From: Bacillus yapensis
Lineage (GTDB): Bacteria > Bacillota > Bacilli > Bacillales > Cytobacillaceae
Assembly (NCBI RefSeq): GCF_005280205.1
Contig: NZ_SUND01000018.1
Coordinates: 41,442-105,441, forward strand
Length of the DNA: 64,000 nt
Reading direction: 5' to 3'
Of this stretch, positions 39,930 to 48,425 are shown piece by piece. Position numbers and translations under genes: made by a program. How positions within the stretch are numbered: the first letter of the stretch is position 1; each line of letters opens with the position of its first letter. The notes beneath the pieces are model-generated. The model was not told the origin of the DNA and searched no databases. It was given only the letters and a program-made list of their open reading frames with translations.

Positions 39930-40502
39930 GTGAGTGAAAAACAAGTAGAACTACTAGATAAAGTTAGGGTTTTAAATGAAGAACTCTCAAAACTTAATAC
40001 GGAATACTGGAAGGAATTTTCGAGTTTTAATGATCTGAAATTCTGGATTGTTGTTTTAATATTGGTTATTCCATTGATTGTCTTACTTTGGAAAATTGAC
40101 CGAGATAAAATGTTGCTACTAGGTTTTTATGGAATGAATTATCATATATGGTTTGCTTACACGAACTCTGCAGCAATTAGAATGGGCTTTATCGATTACC
40201 CTTATGAGATATTACCAATCCTTCCTAGCTTTGCATTAGATGCATCACTAGTTCCAGCCTGCTATATGCTCGTCTATCAGTGGACGCTCAACCGGAACAA
40301 GAATTTCTATCTGTATTCAATCCTTTTATCAGCTGTATTTGCATTTATTATGAAACCAATTCTCATCATGCACGATCTCTTTAGAATGTTCAAAGGCTGG
40401 AACTATTTTACTTTATTTTTATTCTATGTAGGATTGTTCATCTTCTCGAAGGTGATTACGAATATTTTTCTTAAGATGCAAGAACAGCATGGAGGAAAGT
40501 AG
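39930..40502 (+). CDS. CBO0543-type integral membrane protein
   Basis: 190 residues. A short helical N-terminus (~35 residues) is followed by about five hydrophobic segments. The segment YPYEILPILPSFALDASLVPACYMLVYQW, described here in parts (YPYEILPILPS, SLVPACYMLVYQW), is typical of the CBO0543 family of Firmicutes membrane proteins. Function unknown. GTG at 39930 is preferred, with AAAGGTG 7 bp upstream. Confidence 0.7.
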   Translation: MSEKQVELLDKVRVLNEELSKLNTEYWKEFSSFNDLKFWIVVLILVIPLIVLLWKIDRDKMLLLGFYGMNYHIWFAYTNSAAIRMGFIDYPYEILPILPSFALDASLVPACYMLVYQWTLNRNKNFYLYSILLSAVFAFIMKPILIMHDLFRMFKGWNYFTLFLFYVGLFIFSKVITNIFLKMQEQHGGK

Positions 40503-40526
40503 GGGAGTCCGTATAGGGCTCTTTTT
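40503..40526 (+). terminator. Short Rho-independent terminator
   Basis: GGAGTCC / GGGCTC-type stem followed by TTTTT. Confidence 0.5.
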
Positions 40527-40622
40527 CTGATCTAGAGCTGTGTATAAATGATAATCAATGAATCATGAAAGAAAACGATTACTTTTTTCAGTATATTTTA
40601 AAATGTGTGATTGACATCCATA

Positions 40623-40636
40623 TGAAAACGTTTTAC
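40623..40636. promoter_or_regulatory. cre-like CcpA site before the FucU-type gene
   Basis: TGAAAACGTTTTAC matches the cre consensus at 12 of 14 positions. It lies 7 bp upstream of a LacI-type operator, so the operon seems to be under both repressors. Confidence 0.5.
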
Positions 40637-40642
40637 TATGTA

Positions 40643-40660
40643 ATAGTAAACGATTACTAT
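40643..40660. promoter_or_regulatory. LacI-family operator 1 of the sugar cluster
   Basis: ATAGTAAACGATTACTAT is a near-perfect palindrome with a central CG, the shape of LacI/RbsR operators. Two further copies stand at 42198 and 42317, flanking the regulator gene. Confidence 0.75.
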
Positions 40661-40695
40661 AAGCACGCTTTTCATTTAAGAGGAGGAATAGCATC

Positions 40696-41106
40696 GTGTT
40701 AACCATCGATTGTATACATCCAAAAATATTAGAAGTAATTGCTTCATGCGGACATGGAGACAAAATTTTAATAGCAGATGGGAATTACCCTCTAAATTCA
40801 GCAACAAACGAAGGTACAACGAAGGTTTTTCTTGGTTTGAGCCCGGATTTACCGACTGTAACGGACGTTCTAAAATCGTTAAACAGTGCGATGAATTTCG
40901 AAAAGGCAGAAGTAATGGATCCAGAGAGTGGAGCAGAACCTGAGATATTTAAAGAATTCCTTGATATACTAGATGTTAATGAATTGCAAAAGTTAGGTCG
41001 TTATGAGTTTTATGAAGCAGCTCAAGCGAAAAACATCATTCTTGGTATCAATACAGGAGAAACTCGTACTTTTGCAAACATCATGCTCACGGTTGGCGTG
41101 AGATAG
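40696..41106 (+). CDS. fucU: RbsD/FucU-family sugar mutarotase
   Basis: 136 residues, RbsD/FucU fold. It is nearer to FucU than to RbsD: HPKILEVIASCGHGDKILIADGNYP, RYEFYEAAQ and GETRTFANIMLTVGV match the FucU pattern. These enzymes interconvert anomers of fucose, ribose or related sugars before the kinase or isomerase acts. GTG start 9 bp after AGGAGG. It is first in the LacI-controlled cluster. Confidence 0.82.
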   Translation: MLTIDCIHPKILEVIASCGHGDKILIADGNYPLNSATNEGTTKVFLGLSPDLPTVTDVLKSLNSAMNFEKAEVMDPESGAEPEIFKEFLDILDVNELQKLGRYEFYEAAQAKNIILGINTGETRTFANIMLTVGVR

Positions 41107-41138
41107 AAACCTAGGTGATTGGAAAAGGATGATCAATA

Positions 41139-42152
41139 GTGGATTTAAAAAATGTCACAATGAAAGATATTGCTAGATATACTGGCGTATCAACTGCAAC
41201 TGTTTCGAGGGTGCTAAATGATAACTACCCAGTGAATATTGAAACAAAGCAAAAAGTACTGAAGGCAATAGAAGAATTAAATTATGAGCCGAACTTAGTA
41301 GCTAAAAATTTGAGATCTAGAAAATCAAATTTGGTTGCGATTGTTGTGGCAGATATAAAAAATCCCTATTATATCAGCATTGCTAAAGAAATTGATGATT
41401 ACCTTTTTGAGGAAGGGTATAACTTAATTACATGCAGCACGGACGAATCCATAGAAAAAGAAACGGACATCATTCGCCTTCTATTAAGTAAGCAAATTGA
41501 TGCCGTCGCTATAGCACCAAGTGATAGTGAAAAATCAAAGTTAACAGAACTGATAAAGAAACATGTACCGATTGTACTCGTCGATAGAAAAATAGATGAC
41601 CTGTCTATTCCATTCGTTGGGACGAATAACTTTAAAGAGGCCTATAATCTTACGGAGTACTTGATAAAGAAGGGTCATGAGAAAATTGGTGTCATGACTG
41701 GTAAGCTTAATACGAGTACGGGGAAAGAAAGACTGAAAGGCTTCAAGATGGCAATGGAGAATCACGGCTTAACCGTTGATGAAAAGTGGATTTTTAACGG
41801 GGATTTTGAGGAAATACAAGCTTATGAAGTGCTTTCGCAATTCCTAAAAAACAAGCAGGATTTACCGACTGCGTTAGTAAGTTGTAATAACTTGATGACA
41901 AAGGGAACGATGCTAGCATTGAACGAGCACAGCATAAGAATCCCAGAAGATATTTCCATCGTTTCCATTGGTGTCATGGAAAATCACGAGTTTTTTAGCA
42001 CGAAAATAACTTCCGTTGAGCAAGATACGAGCTTTATGGGGAAAAAAGTTGCTGAACTGTTATTGTCACAGTTACAAAACAAACAGAAACTGAAAAACAT
42101 CGTAGTAGAAAGTGCATTTATCAAAGGAAATTCGGTGAAAGAATTGAATTAA
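41139..42152 (+). CDS. LacI-family transcriptional regulator
   Basis: 337 residues. N-terminal HTH and hinge (MKDIARYTGVSTATVSRVLN at ~8-27, then NLVAKNLRSRKSN), followed by a periplasmic-binding-protein-like sensor domain. It resembles RbsR/CcpA-type repressors. Three palindromes of the form TAGTAATCGATTACTA flank it, so it probably represses both its own transcript with fucU and the SIS-kinase-permease transcript. GTG start with AAAAGGATG upstream. Confidence 0.92.
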   Translation: MDLKNVTMKDIARYTGVSTATVSRVLNDNYPVNIETKQKVLKAIEELNYEPNLVAKNLRSRKSNLVAIVVADIKNPYYISIAKEIDDYLFEEGYNLITCSTDESIEKETDIIRLLLSKQIDAVAIAPSDSEKSKLTELIKKHVPIVLVDRKIDDLSIPFVGTNNFKEAYNLTEYLIKKGHEKIGVMTGKLNTSTGKERLKGFKMAMENHGLTVDEKWIFNGDFEEIQAYEVLSQFLKNKQDLPTALVSCNNLMTKGTMLALNEHSIRIPEDISIVSIGVMENHEFFSTKITSVEQDTSFMGKKVAELLLSQLQNKQKLKNIVVESAFIKGNSVKELN

Positions 42153-42197
42153 ATCGTTGACGGCTGTTTGAATCGGGACAGCCGATAAATTAACCAT

Positions 42198-42217
42198 TAT
42201 AGTAATCGATTACTATA
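42198..42217. promoter_or_regulatory. LacI-family operator 2
   Basis: TATAGTAATCGATTACTATA is a perfect 20-bp palindrome between the regulator gene and the isomerase gene. Confidence 0.8.
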
Positions 42218-42316
42218 AAATCTTAATATACAGAATATTTTACTAGAATTTTGCTATGAAACAAGCATTTTTTCATAGTTCCCTACGTAAAATAGTGAAA
42301 TTGACTCATGTTGGTA

Positions 42317-42332
42317 TAGTAATCGATTACTA
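42317..42332. promoter_or_regulatory. LacI-family operator 3
   Basis: TAGTAATCGATTACTA is a perfect palindrome 20 bp before the isomerase start and 99 bp after the start of operator 2, spaced so that looping is possible. Confidence 0.8.
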
Positions 42333-42352
42333 CAAAAGAAGAGGAGAATGAA

Positions 42353-42961
42353 ATGAATATTACAGAGATGTTGAATAGAGTAATGGAATCGGAGATCAAT
42401 TCCATCGTTGATGTTAAAAGGAGTATGGATGATGCCTATGTGCAAGCGGTAGAGAAGATTTTTCATTGTAGCGGGAAAGTCATTTTTCTAGGTGTTGGAA
42501 AATCAGGTCATATTGGCAAGAAATTGGCTGCTTCATTTGCAAGCACGGGAACACCTGCATTCTTTGTTCATGCAACAGAAGCTGTACATGGAGATCTTGG
42601 CATGATTGAAAGAGAGGATGTCGTAATTGCCATTTCAAACAGCGGAGAAACAAGAGAAGTATTAGATACACTTCGCTCTATCAAAATAATTGGAGCTAGT
42701 ATGATAGCGATTACAGGAAACAATCAATCTACTTTAGCGAAGGCTAGTGATGTTGCCCTTGAGGTAAAAGTACAAGGAGAAGCAGACCCACATAACTTAG
42801 CACCAACCAATAGCTCAACAGCTACCTTAGTAGTTGGGGATGCATTAGCGATTACGGTATCGCAAATGAAGGGATTCAAAAAAGAAGATTTCGGTTTATT
42901 CCATACAGGTGGAAGCTTAGGAAAACAATTGTTTGAAGCGGGATTAATAAAAGAAAAGTAA
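42353..42961 (+). CDS. SIS-domain sugar-phosphate isomerase, KdsD-like, without CBS domains
   Basis: 202 residues, one SIS domain. It matches arabinose-5-phosphate isomerases (KdsD/GutQ) along its length: GVGKSGHIGKKLAASFASTG, FVHATEAVHGDLGM, AISNSGETREV, LAPTNSSTATLVVGDALA and a final GLFHTGGSLGKQL. KdsD interconverts D-arabinose-5-phosphate and D-ribulose-5-phosphate. The C-terminal CBS pair of KdsD is absent. Gram-positives make no KDO, so the role here is likely catabolic. It is followed after 16 bp by a PfkB kinase and then a FucP-type permease. A 6-phospho-3-hexuloisomerase is the main alternative. Confidence 0.8.
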   Translation: MNITEMLNRVMESEINSIVDVKRSMDDAYVQAVEKIFHCSGKVIFLGVGKSGHIGKKLAASFASTGTPAFFVHATEAVHGDLGMIEREDVVIAISNSGETREVLDTLRSIKIIGASMIAITGNNQSTLAKASDVALEVKVQGEADPHNLAPTNSSTATLVVGDALAITVSQMKGFKKEDFGLFHTGGSLGKQLFEAGLIKEK

Positions 42962-42977
42962 AGGGGGGACATGGCTT

Positions 42978-43901
42978 ATGAAAAAAATATTGGTTATTGG
43001 AAGCTTTATGACAGATTTAGTTGTACAAACCCCGAAGGTGCCAGTAGAAGGTGAAACGATCATCGGAAGCACTTTTAACCGCTTCACTGGAGGAAAAGGG
43101 GCCAACCAGGCAGTGGCCGCTGCAAGATTAGGTGGCGATGTAACGATGATTGGAAAGCTTGGAGAAGACGATTTTGGTAGAGAACATATTGATGCTTTAA
43201 AAGCTGAACATATTAATCATCAGTCCGTTTTATATGACTCTCAATCAAATACAGGTGTCGGAAATATTGTCATTGACCAAAATGGGAATAATCGAATTGT
43301 TGTGATTCCAGGATCGAATTTGAGGCTTACAGAAAAAGATATTGCCTCTTTTGAAAACGTCATCATCGATTCTGATATTGTCGTTTTACAATTAGAGATT
43401 CCAATGGAAACAGTCTATAAATCTATTGAACTTGCTCATAAGCATGGAAAAACAATTATTTTAAATCCAGCACCAGCACAACCTATTAAATCGAGTTATA
43501 TCGATAAAGTGGATTATTTTGTACCAAATGAAACGGAAGCGAGTCTTTTGACGAATATCGAGGTTAGTAGCCTTGAGACTGCAGAAAAGGCAGTGGAGAC
43601 TTTATTAATGCAAGGATATAAGAATGTGATTATCACATTGGGCAGTAAGGGCGTCCTTTTTAAAAATAGCTCTGAGATGAAATTCGTGAAAGCGCACACA
43701 GTCAAAGCAGTGGATACGACTGCTGCAGGAGATTCCTTTATCGGAAGCTTTGCATTCGGATTATCAAACGAAATGAGTATTGAACAATCTCTTAATCTAG
43801 CTGTTGCTGCATCCGCACTAACTGTCACGAAGCTTGGTGCACAACCATCATTACCGAAGATTGACGATGTAAATGAACTACTACTAGCGCCACAAAAATG
43901 A
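42978..43901 (+). CDS. PfkB-family sugar kinase, ribokinase type
   Basis: 307 residues. N-terminal GSFMTDLVVQTPKVPVEGET and GGKGANQAVAAARLGG (PfkB signature 1), C-terminal DTTAAGDSFIGSFAF (signature 2 with the catalytic aspartate). This is closest to ribokinase, which phosphorylates aldopentoses at O5. Next to a KdsD-like isomerase, the product could be D-arabinose-5-phosphate. It starts 16 bp after the isomerase and ends 19 bp before the permease. Confidence 0.88.
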   Translation: MKKILVIGSFMTDLVVQTPKVPVEGETIIGSTFNRFTGGKGANQAVAAARLGGDVTMIGKLGEDDFGREHIDALKAEHINHQSVLYDSQSNTGVGNIVIDQNGNNRIVVIPGSNLRLTEKDIASFENVIIDSDIVVLQLEIPMETVYKSIELAHKHGKTIILNPAPAQPIKSSYIDKVDYFVPNETEASLLTNIEVSSLETAEKAVETLLMQGYKNVIITLGSKGVLFKNSSEMKFVKAHTVKAVDTTAAGDSFIGSFAFGLSNEMSIEQSLNLAVAASALTVTKLGAQPSLPKIDDVNELLLAPQK

Positions 43902-43920
43902 TGAAAAGAAGGGATCAATC

Positions 43921-45246
43921 ATGAACAAGAAGATTACACAATTCTCTGATGGGTATTTAAGCCGTGTACCAATTTTGCAGTTCGTGTTAGTAACAATGCT
44001 CTTTCCACTCTGGGGGGCAGCGGCAAGTTTAAATGATGTTTTAATTACGCAATTTAAGGCAGTATTTGAGTTAAGCGATGCAGCAACTGCATTTGTACAA
44101 AGTGCATTTTATGGAGGGTATTTCCTGATCGCCATCCCAGCGGCAACGATTATCAAAAAAACAAGTTATAAAGTAGCGATTATTATTGGGTTGCTACTAT
44201 ACATTATTGGATGTTCACTATTCTTTCCGGCATCACATATGGCAACGTATTCCATGTTCCTCGTCGCAATTTTTGGAATCGCCATTGGATTAAGTTTTTT
44301 AGAAACATCAGCGAATACGTATACAACAATGCTTGGGCCAAGAGAATCGGCAACAAAACGTATCAATATGGCACAGCTTTTTAACCCAATTGGGAACGTA
44401 ACAGGTATCATGCTTGGTAAATATTTTGTTTTTACAGACGGTGCAAGCATGGAATCTCAGCTTGCCAGCATGACTCCAGCAGAAGCGGAAGCATTCAGCT
44501 TGGAAATGCTGCAACGTACATTGATTCCTTACAAGGTCATTTTGGTTATTTTGTTAGTTGTGCTTCTAATGTTCTTAATCGTGAAATTTCCAAAGGCAAA
44601 ACCGGAAATTCCGAAAGAGATCAAGAATAAGGTTAGCCTGAAAGAGACATTAAAGTATTTGTCTAAGAATAATCCATTCAAAAAAGGGATTTTAGCTCAA
44701 TTTATTTACATGGCATTACAAACGACTGTCTGGTCCTTTACGATTCGTCTGGCATTAGAAGTAAACCCAGATATTAATGAACGTTTTGCTTCAAACTTTA
44801 TGATTTACAGTTTTATCGCATTTTTCGTGGGTCGACTAATCGCGAATATCCTAATGGCTAGATTCAAGCCAACATTTGTATTATCACTGTATAGTATCAT
44901 TGGTGTATTGGTATTAGCGTATACGGCACTTGTTCCAAACATGACGGCCGTATATGGTGCCATCTTTGTAAGTGTTCTATTCGGACCATGCTGGCCAACC
45001 ATTTATGGAAGAACACTAGAAACAGTGGAAGATAAATATCGCGAAACGGCTGGTGGAGTAGTGGTTATGGCGATACTTGGTGGAGCGGTTGGACCAGTTG
45101 TTCAAGGATTCTTCTCTGATATCGTTGGTTCTTTACAGCTATCATTCTTAGCACCAATGGCATTCTTTGCATATCTTGCTTTCTATTTCTACAAAGAAAA
45201 CAAAGCAGCAGCAAGTTCTGTGGAAGAGGAATCGAGTGTGGCTTAA
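43921..45246 (+). CDS. fucP: FucP-type MFS sugar:H+ symporter
   Basis: 441 residues, 12 membrane segments. The N-terminal region (LFPLWGAAASLNDVLITQF, then FVQSAFYGGYFLIAIPA) fits the FucP branch of the major facilitator family. E. coli FucP carries L-fucose and also D-arabinose and L-galactose. It closes the operon and supplies an unphosphorylated sugar to the kinase. RBS AAGAAGGGAT. A strong terminator follows. Confidence 0.85.
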   Translation: MNKKITQFSDGYLSRVPILQFVLVTMLFPLWGAAASLNDVLITQFKAVFELSDAATAFVQSAFYGGYFLIAIPAATIIKKTSYKVAIIIGLLLYIIGCSLFFPASHMATYSMFLVAIFGIAIGLSFLETSANTYTTMLGPRESATKRINMAQLFNPIGNVTGIMLGKYFVFTDGASMESQLASMTPAEAEAFSLEMLQRTLIPYKVILVILLVVLLMFLIVKFPKAKPEIPKEIKNKVSLKETLKYLSKNNPFKKGILAQFIYMALQTTVWSFTIRLALEVNPDINERFASNFMIYSFIAFFVGRLIANILMARFKPTFVLSLYSIIGVLVLAYTALVPNMTAVYGAIFVSVLFGPCWPTIYGRTLETVEDKYRETAGGVVVMAILGGAVGPVVQGFFSDIVGSLQLSFLAPMAFFAYLAFYFYKENKAAASSVEEESSVA

Positions 45247-45258
45247 TAGATAAAGAGA

Positions 45259-45302
45259 AAGCTGTTAGTATGTGGGTGCACATACTAACAGCTTCTTTTT
45301 TT
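45259..45302 (+). terminator. Strong Rho-independent terminator of the sugar operon
   Basis: AAGCTGTTAGTATGTG and CACATACTAACAGCTT form a perfect 16-bp stem around GGTG, followed by TC and a T run. Confidence 0.92.
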
Positions 45303-45410
45303 GGAGTGAAATATATCTAGTTTTTGGGATGTAGGAGCCTTAAAAGTTCCAACACTGATGGTCAGCGCTTATCGTTCAGTATGGTATTTTACCAAAGCTC
45401 TTTTTCTTAC

Positions 45411-45449
45411 CAGTTGATTCTCTTGTGCTAGGGATTCAACTGTTTTTTA
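45411..45449 (+). terminator. Second terminator-like hairpin in the 350-bp gap
   Basis: CAGTTGATTC / GGATTCAACTG stem followed by six T. What transcript it ends is unclear. 45303-45410 holds no ORF I trust, and 45450-45597 is the amidase promoter region with an unusual run of eight G after CC. Confidence 0.6.
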
Positions 45450-45597
45450 TGCCGGGGGGGTATAATCCTGAAGTGAATTGTGTATATTCTCATGAACGCC
45501 TTATCTATAGTGGGGACCTTTGAATAATATTGGTAAATAATAACATGCCCATTCCATTGCTCCTTCACGGCATAAAATGATCAGAGGTGAATTTACA

Positions 45598-46569
45598 ATG
45601 GTGAAATTATTTATTGATCCAGGTCATGGCGGTTCTGATTCAGGTGCTGTAGGGAATGGCTTAAGGGAGAAAGACCTGACCTTAACACTTGCTAAGAAAG
45701 TACGCGACCTGTTAGCAAACTATGAGAATGTTCAAGTACGATTAAGTCGGGATACAGATATCTTTATATCACTCAATGGACGTGCAGATATGGCAAATAA
45801 TTGGGGAGCCGACTACTTTATGTCTATCCACATTAATGCGAGTGGGGGAACAGGCTTCGAAACCTATATTCATACCGGTGCCAGCAGTGCGTCTGTTAGA
45901 TATCAAGACATCATTCATCCTGCTATTGTAAGCTCTGTCGACCTAAGAGATCGGGGCCAGAAGAGTGCAAACTATGCAGTGTTACGAGAAACGACGATGC
46001 CGGCAATTTTAACGGAAAACGGCTTTATTGATAATGCCTCAGATGCAAACAAACTAAAATCAGATGCCTTTTTGAATAATGTAGCAAAGGGGCATGTTGA
46101 CGGACTTGTTAAGGCGTTTGGGCTCAAGAAAAAAACAACAGCACAGCCAACGCCGCCTAAATCTGTTGTTAGACCTACAAATCCAATTGCTACTTTCCAG
46201 CAATGGTTAAACAACACCTACAAGACTGGTTTAGCAGTAGACGGACTTGCTGGCCCTAAAACAAGAGCTGCGGCTGTTAAGGGGATTCAAACGGAACTCA
46301 ACAAACAATATAATGCTGGATTGAGTGTTGATGGGGATTGGGGCCCGAAAACAAAGGCTGCCTTCAGGTCGGTGGAAAAAGGTGACCGAGGAAATCTTGT
46401 CTATATCATCCAAGGATTACTGTACTGCGTAGGTTATAGTCCTGATGGGATTGACGGTATCTTTGGAGCAAACACGGAAGATGCAGTACGTGCTTTTCAA
46501 AAGGATCAAAGAATTACTCAGGATGGGATTGTCGGGAAAAATACAATGGAAAAATTGGTTGCACAATAA
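45598..46569 (+). CDS. N-acetylmuramoyl-L-alanine amidase with peptidoglycan-binding repeats
   Basis: About 323 residues. N-terminal Amidase_3 domain (~1-175): FIDPGHGGSDSGAVGNGLREKDL gives zinc His and Glu, SIHINAS gives the second zinc His, and ILTENGFIDN has the catalytic Glu. A P/T-rich linker (~180-200) and two peptidoglycan-binding segments (~205-320; VDGLAGPKTRAA, VDGDWGPKTKAA, DGIDGIFGANTEDAV) follow. There is no signal peptide, as in CwlC, which is made in the mother cell and released late in sporulation, or as in phage endolysins. Start at ATG 45598, 8 bp after AGAGGTG. Confidence 0.88.
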   Translation: MVKLFIDPGHGGSDSGAVGNGLREKDLTLTLAKKVRDLLANYENVQVRLSRDTDIFISLNGRADMANNWGADYFMSIHINASGGTGFETYIHTGASSASVRYQDIIHPAIVSSVDLRDRGQKSANYAVLRETTMPAILTENGFIDNASDANKLKSDAFLNNVAKGHVDGLVKAFGLKKKTTAQPTPPKSVVRPTNPIATFQQWLNNTYKTGLAVDGLAGPKTRAAAVKGIQTELNKQYNAGLSVDGDWGPKTKAAFRSVEKGDRGNLVYIIQGLLYCVGYSPDGIDGIFGANTEDAVRAFQKDQRITQDGIVGKNTMEKLVAQ

Positions 46570-46612
46570 ATATCCCCCTTGTGTTTCCGCTATAAAAATA
46601 TGCTCACTATAG

Positions 46613-46644
46613 AACCGCCTAATGTTAAATCATTGGGCGGTTTT
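46613..46644. terminator. Rho-independent terminator between convergent genes
   Basis: AACCGCCTAATG / CATTGGGCGGTT stem followed by TTA. Confidence 0.75.
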
Positions 46645-46758
46645 ATACGGTGTGCATTATGCGGGATTGATACAAACTTGTATTCGAACATAGATTATAA
46701 AGAAATAGAAACTATCAGGGGTGATTCTTAACCAAATGAAAAGAGCCATTGTAGGCTC

Positions 46759-47616
46759 TTAATTGTTTAAATCATATAGACCAGGTGCGTGTTCATTTGG
46801 CATATCTGGCATTTGTGGTACTGGATATCCTTTCGGTGGTTCGATTACAGAAAGCTCTCCACCGTTACGACTAGGGGTTGTACCTGTAAATACTTCCCCA
46901 ATTAAAGTTTCGTCGAGTCTAAAATTAAATTGCGCATTGTGGAATCCCATATCAACATATTTTCGACATTCAGGGTACTTATTTAAATCATAGTTAGGAA
47001 TAGGAAAAATCTTTCCCCAATCTACCCCTAATGTCTCAAGTGCTTTTGCAAATGCATTTTGATGCGCATTGTCTCTCACAATTAGAAAGGCAATGGTTTC
47101 GCGAAGGGTTTTGTTGTTACTCATTTCATAGATTCTTGATTTTTGAAGGACCCCGGTTGACTCTAAAATAACGTTATTTAGTAAATTGGCAGCCAAATTC
47201 CCATGGTCGTATACCCAGGAGCCATTCCACGGATTACCTGCAGCGTCAACAGGGAGAGATGCTTTTGCTCCAATGATGTAATGATGAGGATTTACCCCAT
47301 TTTCGATCACATCATTTAAAGGTGCACTATCACTTGCTTGGTTGCCAGGCATGTCACCACCCGATTCATTTAAAAGCTGGTTAATTGTTGTTTGAACGAG
47401 TTCTACATGACTAAGTTCTTCAATGAATACACCTCTAATTAAGTCTCGGTACTTTTTAGCTTTTCCTCTGAAATTAGCACTTTGGAAAGAAAACTGCATT
47501 AGTGTCCGCATTTCTCCGAATTGCCCTCCAAGCGCTTCTTGAAGAACTTTTGCTGCTACTGGATCAGGTTTATCGGGAACGATCATGTTTATTAGATCTT
47601 CTTTGTAAAAATACAT
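46759..47616 (-). CDS. Manganese catalase
   Basis: 285 residues. Ferritin-like four-helix fold with the metal ligands of Mn-catalases: GEMRTLMQFSFQS (first Glu), FIEELSHVELV (ExxH), ANLLNNVILESTGV (Glu) and RDNAHQNAF (ExxH-equivalent His). It breaks down hydrogen peroxide. The C-terminal ~50 residues (GGELSVIEPPKGYPVPQMP) resemble those of spore-associated Mn-catalases such as CotJC/YdbD/YjqC. Monocistronic on the minus strand. Confidence 0.9.
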   Translation of the reverse strand: MYFYKEDLINMIVPDKPDPVAAKVLQEALGGQFGEMRTLMQFSFQSANFRGKAKKYRDLIRGVFIEELSHVELVQTTINQLLNESGGDMPGNQASDSAPLNDVIENGVNPHHYIIGAKASLPVDAAGNPWNGSWVYDHGNLAANLLNNVILESTGVLQKSRIYEMSNNKTLRETIAFLIVRDNAHQNAFAKALETLGVDWGKIFPIPNYDLNKYPECRKYVDMGFHNAQFNFRLDETLIGEVFTGTTPSRNGGELSVIEPPKGYPVPQMPDMPNEHAPGLYDLNN

Positions 47617-47767
47617 TTTTCATCCTCATTTCGCTTAAGATGTTTTTAGATTATCCAACCTAGTTCTTAATATTCTTCATGAGGAGCAGGGTTTGTAGTG
47701 AAAATGTGCAACGGATTGATGTTTGCTAGAACTGAAAAAGACTAGTGCATATTCATCCCCTATAAAT

Positions 47768-47796
47768 GAAAAACCCATCCTTAAAAAGGATGGGCT
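47768..47796 (-). terminator. Rho-independent terminator of the two small membrane genes
   Basis: On the minus strand GCCCATCC-TTTTTAA-GGATGGGT is followed by TTTTTC. Confidence 0.8.
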
Positions 47797-47801
47797 GAAG
47801 A

Positions 47802-47915
47802 CTACTTTTCTTTAAAATATTCCATATAAGCTTGGAAGATTTCAATTCCTTGATAAGCAATCAATGTTAAGGATGTTAACGAGAAAAAGCCAATTAATAA
47901 AAAACGAATCCACAT
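47802..47915 (-). CDS. Small membrane protein, 37 residues
   Basis: Minus-strand ORF MWIRFLLIGFFSLTSLTLIAY followed by a short amphipathic tail (QGIEIFQAYMEYFKEK). One membrane span. The RBS GGAGG is 8 bp before the ATG. It lies 28 bp after the 109-residue membrane gene and shares its terminator. Family unknown. Confidence 0.65.
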   Translation of the reverse strand: MWIRFLLIGFFSLTSLTLIAYQGIEIFQAYMEYFKEK

Positions 47916-47943
47916 AACTATTGTCCTCCTTTGAATTTTTTTA

Positions 47944-48273
47944 TTAATAATTCAAAAGAGGTAAAGCTACATAATTCGATTTAAAACGAACAGGAGTAAG
48001 TAAGGTTAAGTTCCTTAAAAATGTTATGAGCATGTAACTTAAATATGCGATCGTAATGATTAAGGATGCGACAAAAGGAATATATGAGAAAGTATCATAA
48101 GAGGTCTGTTTGTCTGAATCATCAAGTGGCAACTCATTATTTTCTGAGGAGAACTTAAACGTAATTTTTTCTTGTTCAGTATAGACTTTCAAGCCGTCGA
48201 TATGACCGCCAAATTGATAATACGAAAAAATCGAGATTAGTAAAATCAAAAAGAACGCAAAGTGTCTATTCAA
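47944..48273 (-). CDS. Hypothetical membrane protein, 109 residues
   Basis: Hydrophobic N-terminus (FAFFLILLISIFSYYQF, signal-anchor-like), an exposed polar loop of ~45 residues with acidic D/E/S, then a second membrane segment at ~66-86 (FVASLIITIAYLSYMLITFL). No family recognised. RBS GGAGG lies before the ATG. First gene of a two-gene unit with the 37-residue protein. Confidence 0.65.
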   Translation of the reverse strand: MNRHFAFFLILLISIFSYYQFGGHIDGLKVYTEQEKITFKFSSENNELPLDDSDKQTSYDTFSYIPFVASLIITIAYLSYMLITFLRNLTLLTPVRFKSNYVALPLLNY

Positions 48274-48425
48274 ACATTACACGCCTCCTTTTTGAGTATA
48301 GTTACAATTATAAACCAGTTTCATATGTTGTAAAATATATTGTTTGTGACATATTTTTACTAAAAAGTTGTGAGAGGCTGCTTTTGAATGATTCAAAATA
48401 AAGTAGCTAGCTGTGGGGGAAAGAA

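Noticed and set aside
45450..45597. Riboswitch before the amidase
   Set aside because: Apart from one hairpin ending at 45449 and a G run I find no conserved aptamer core.
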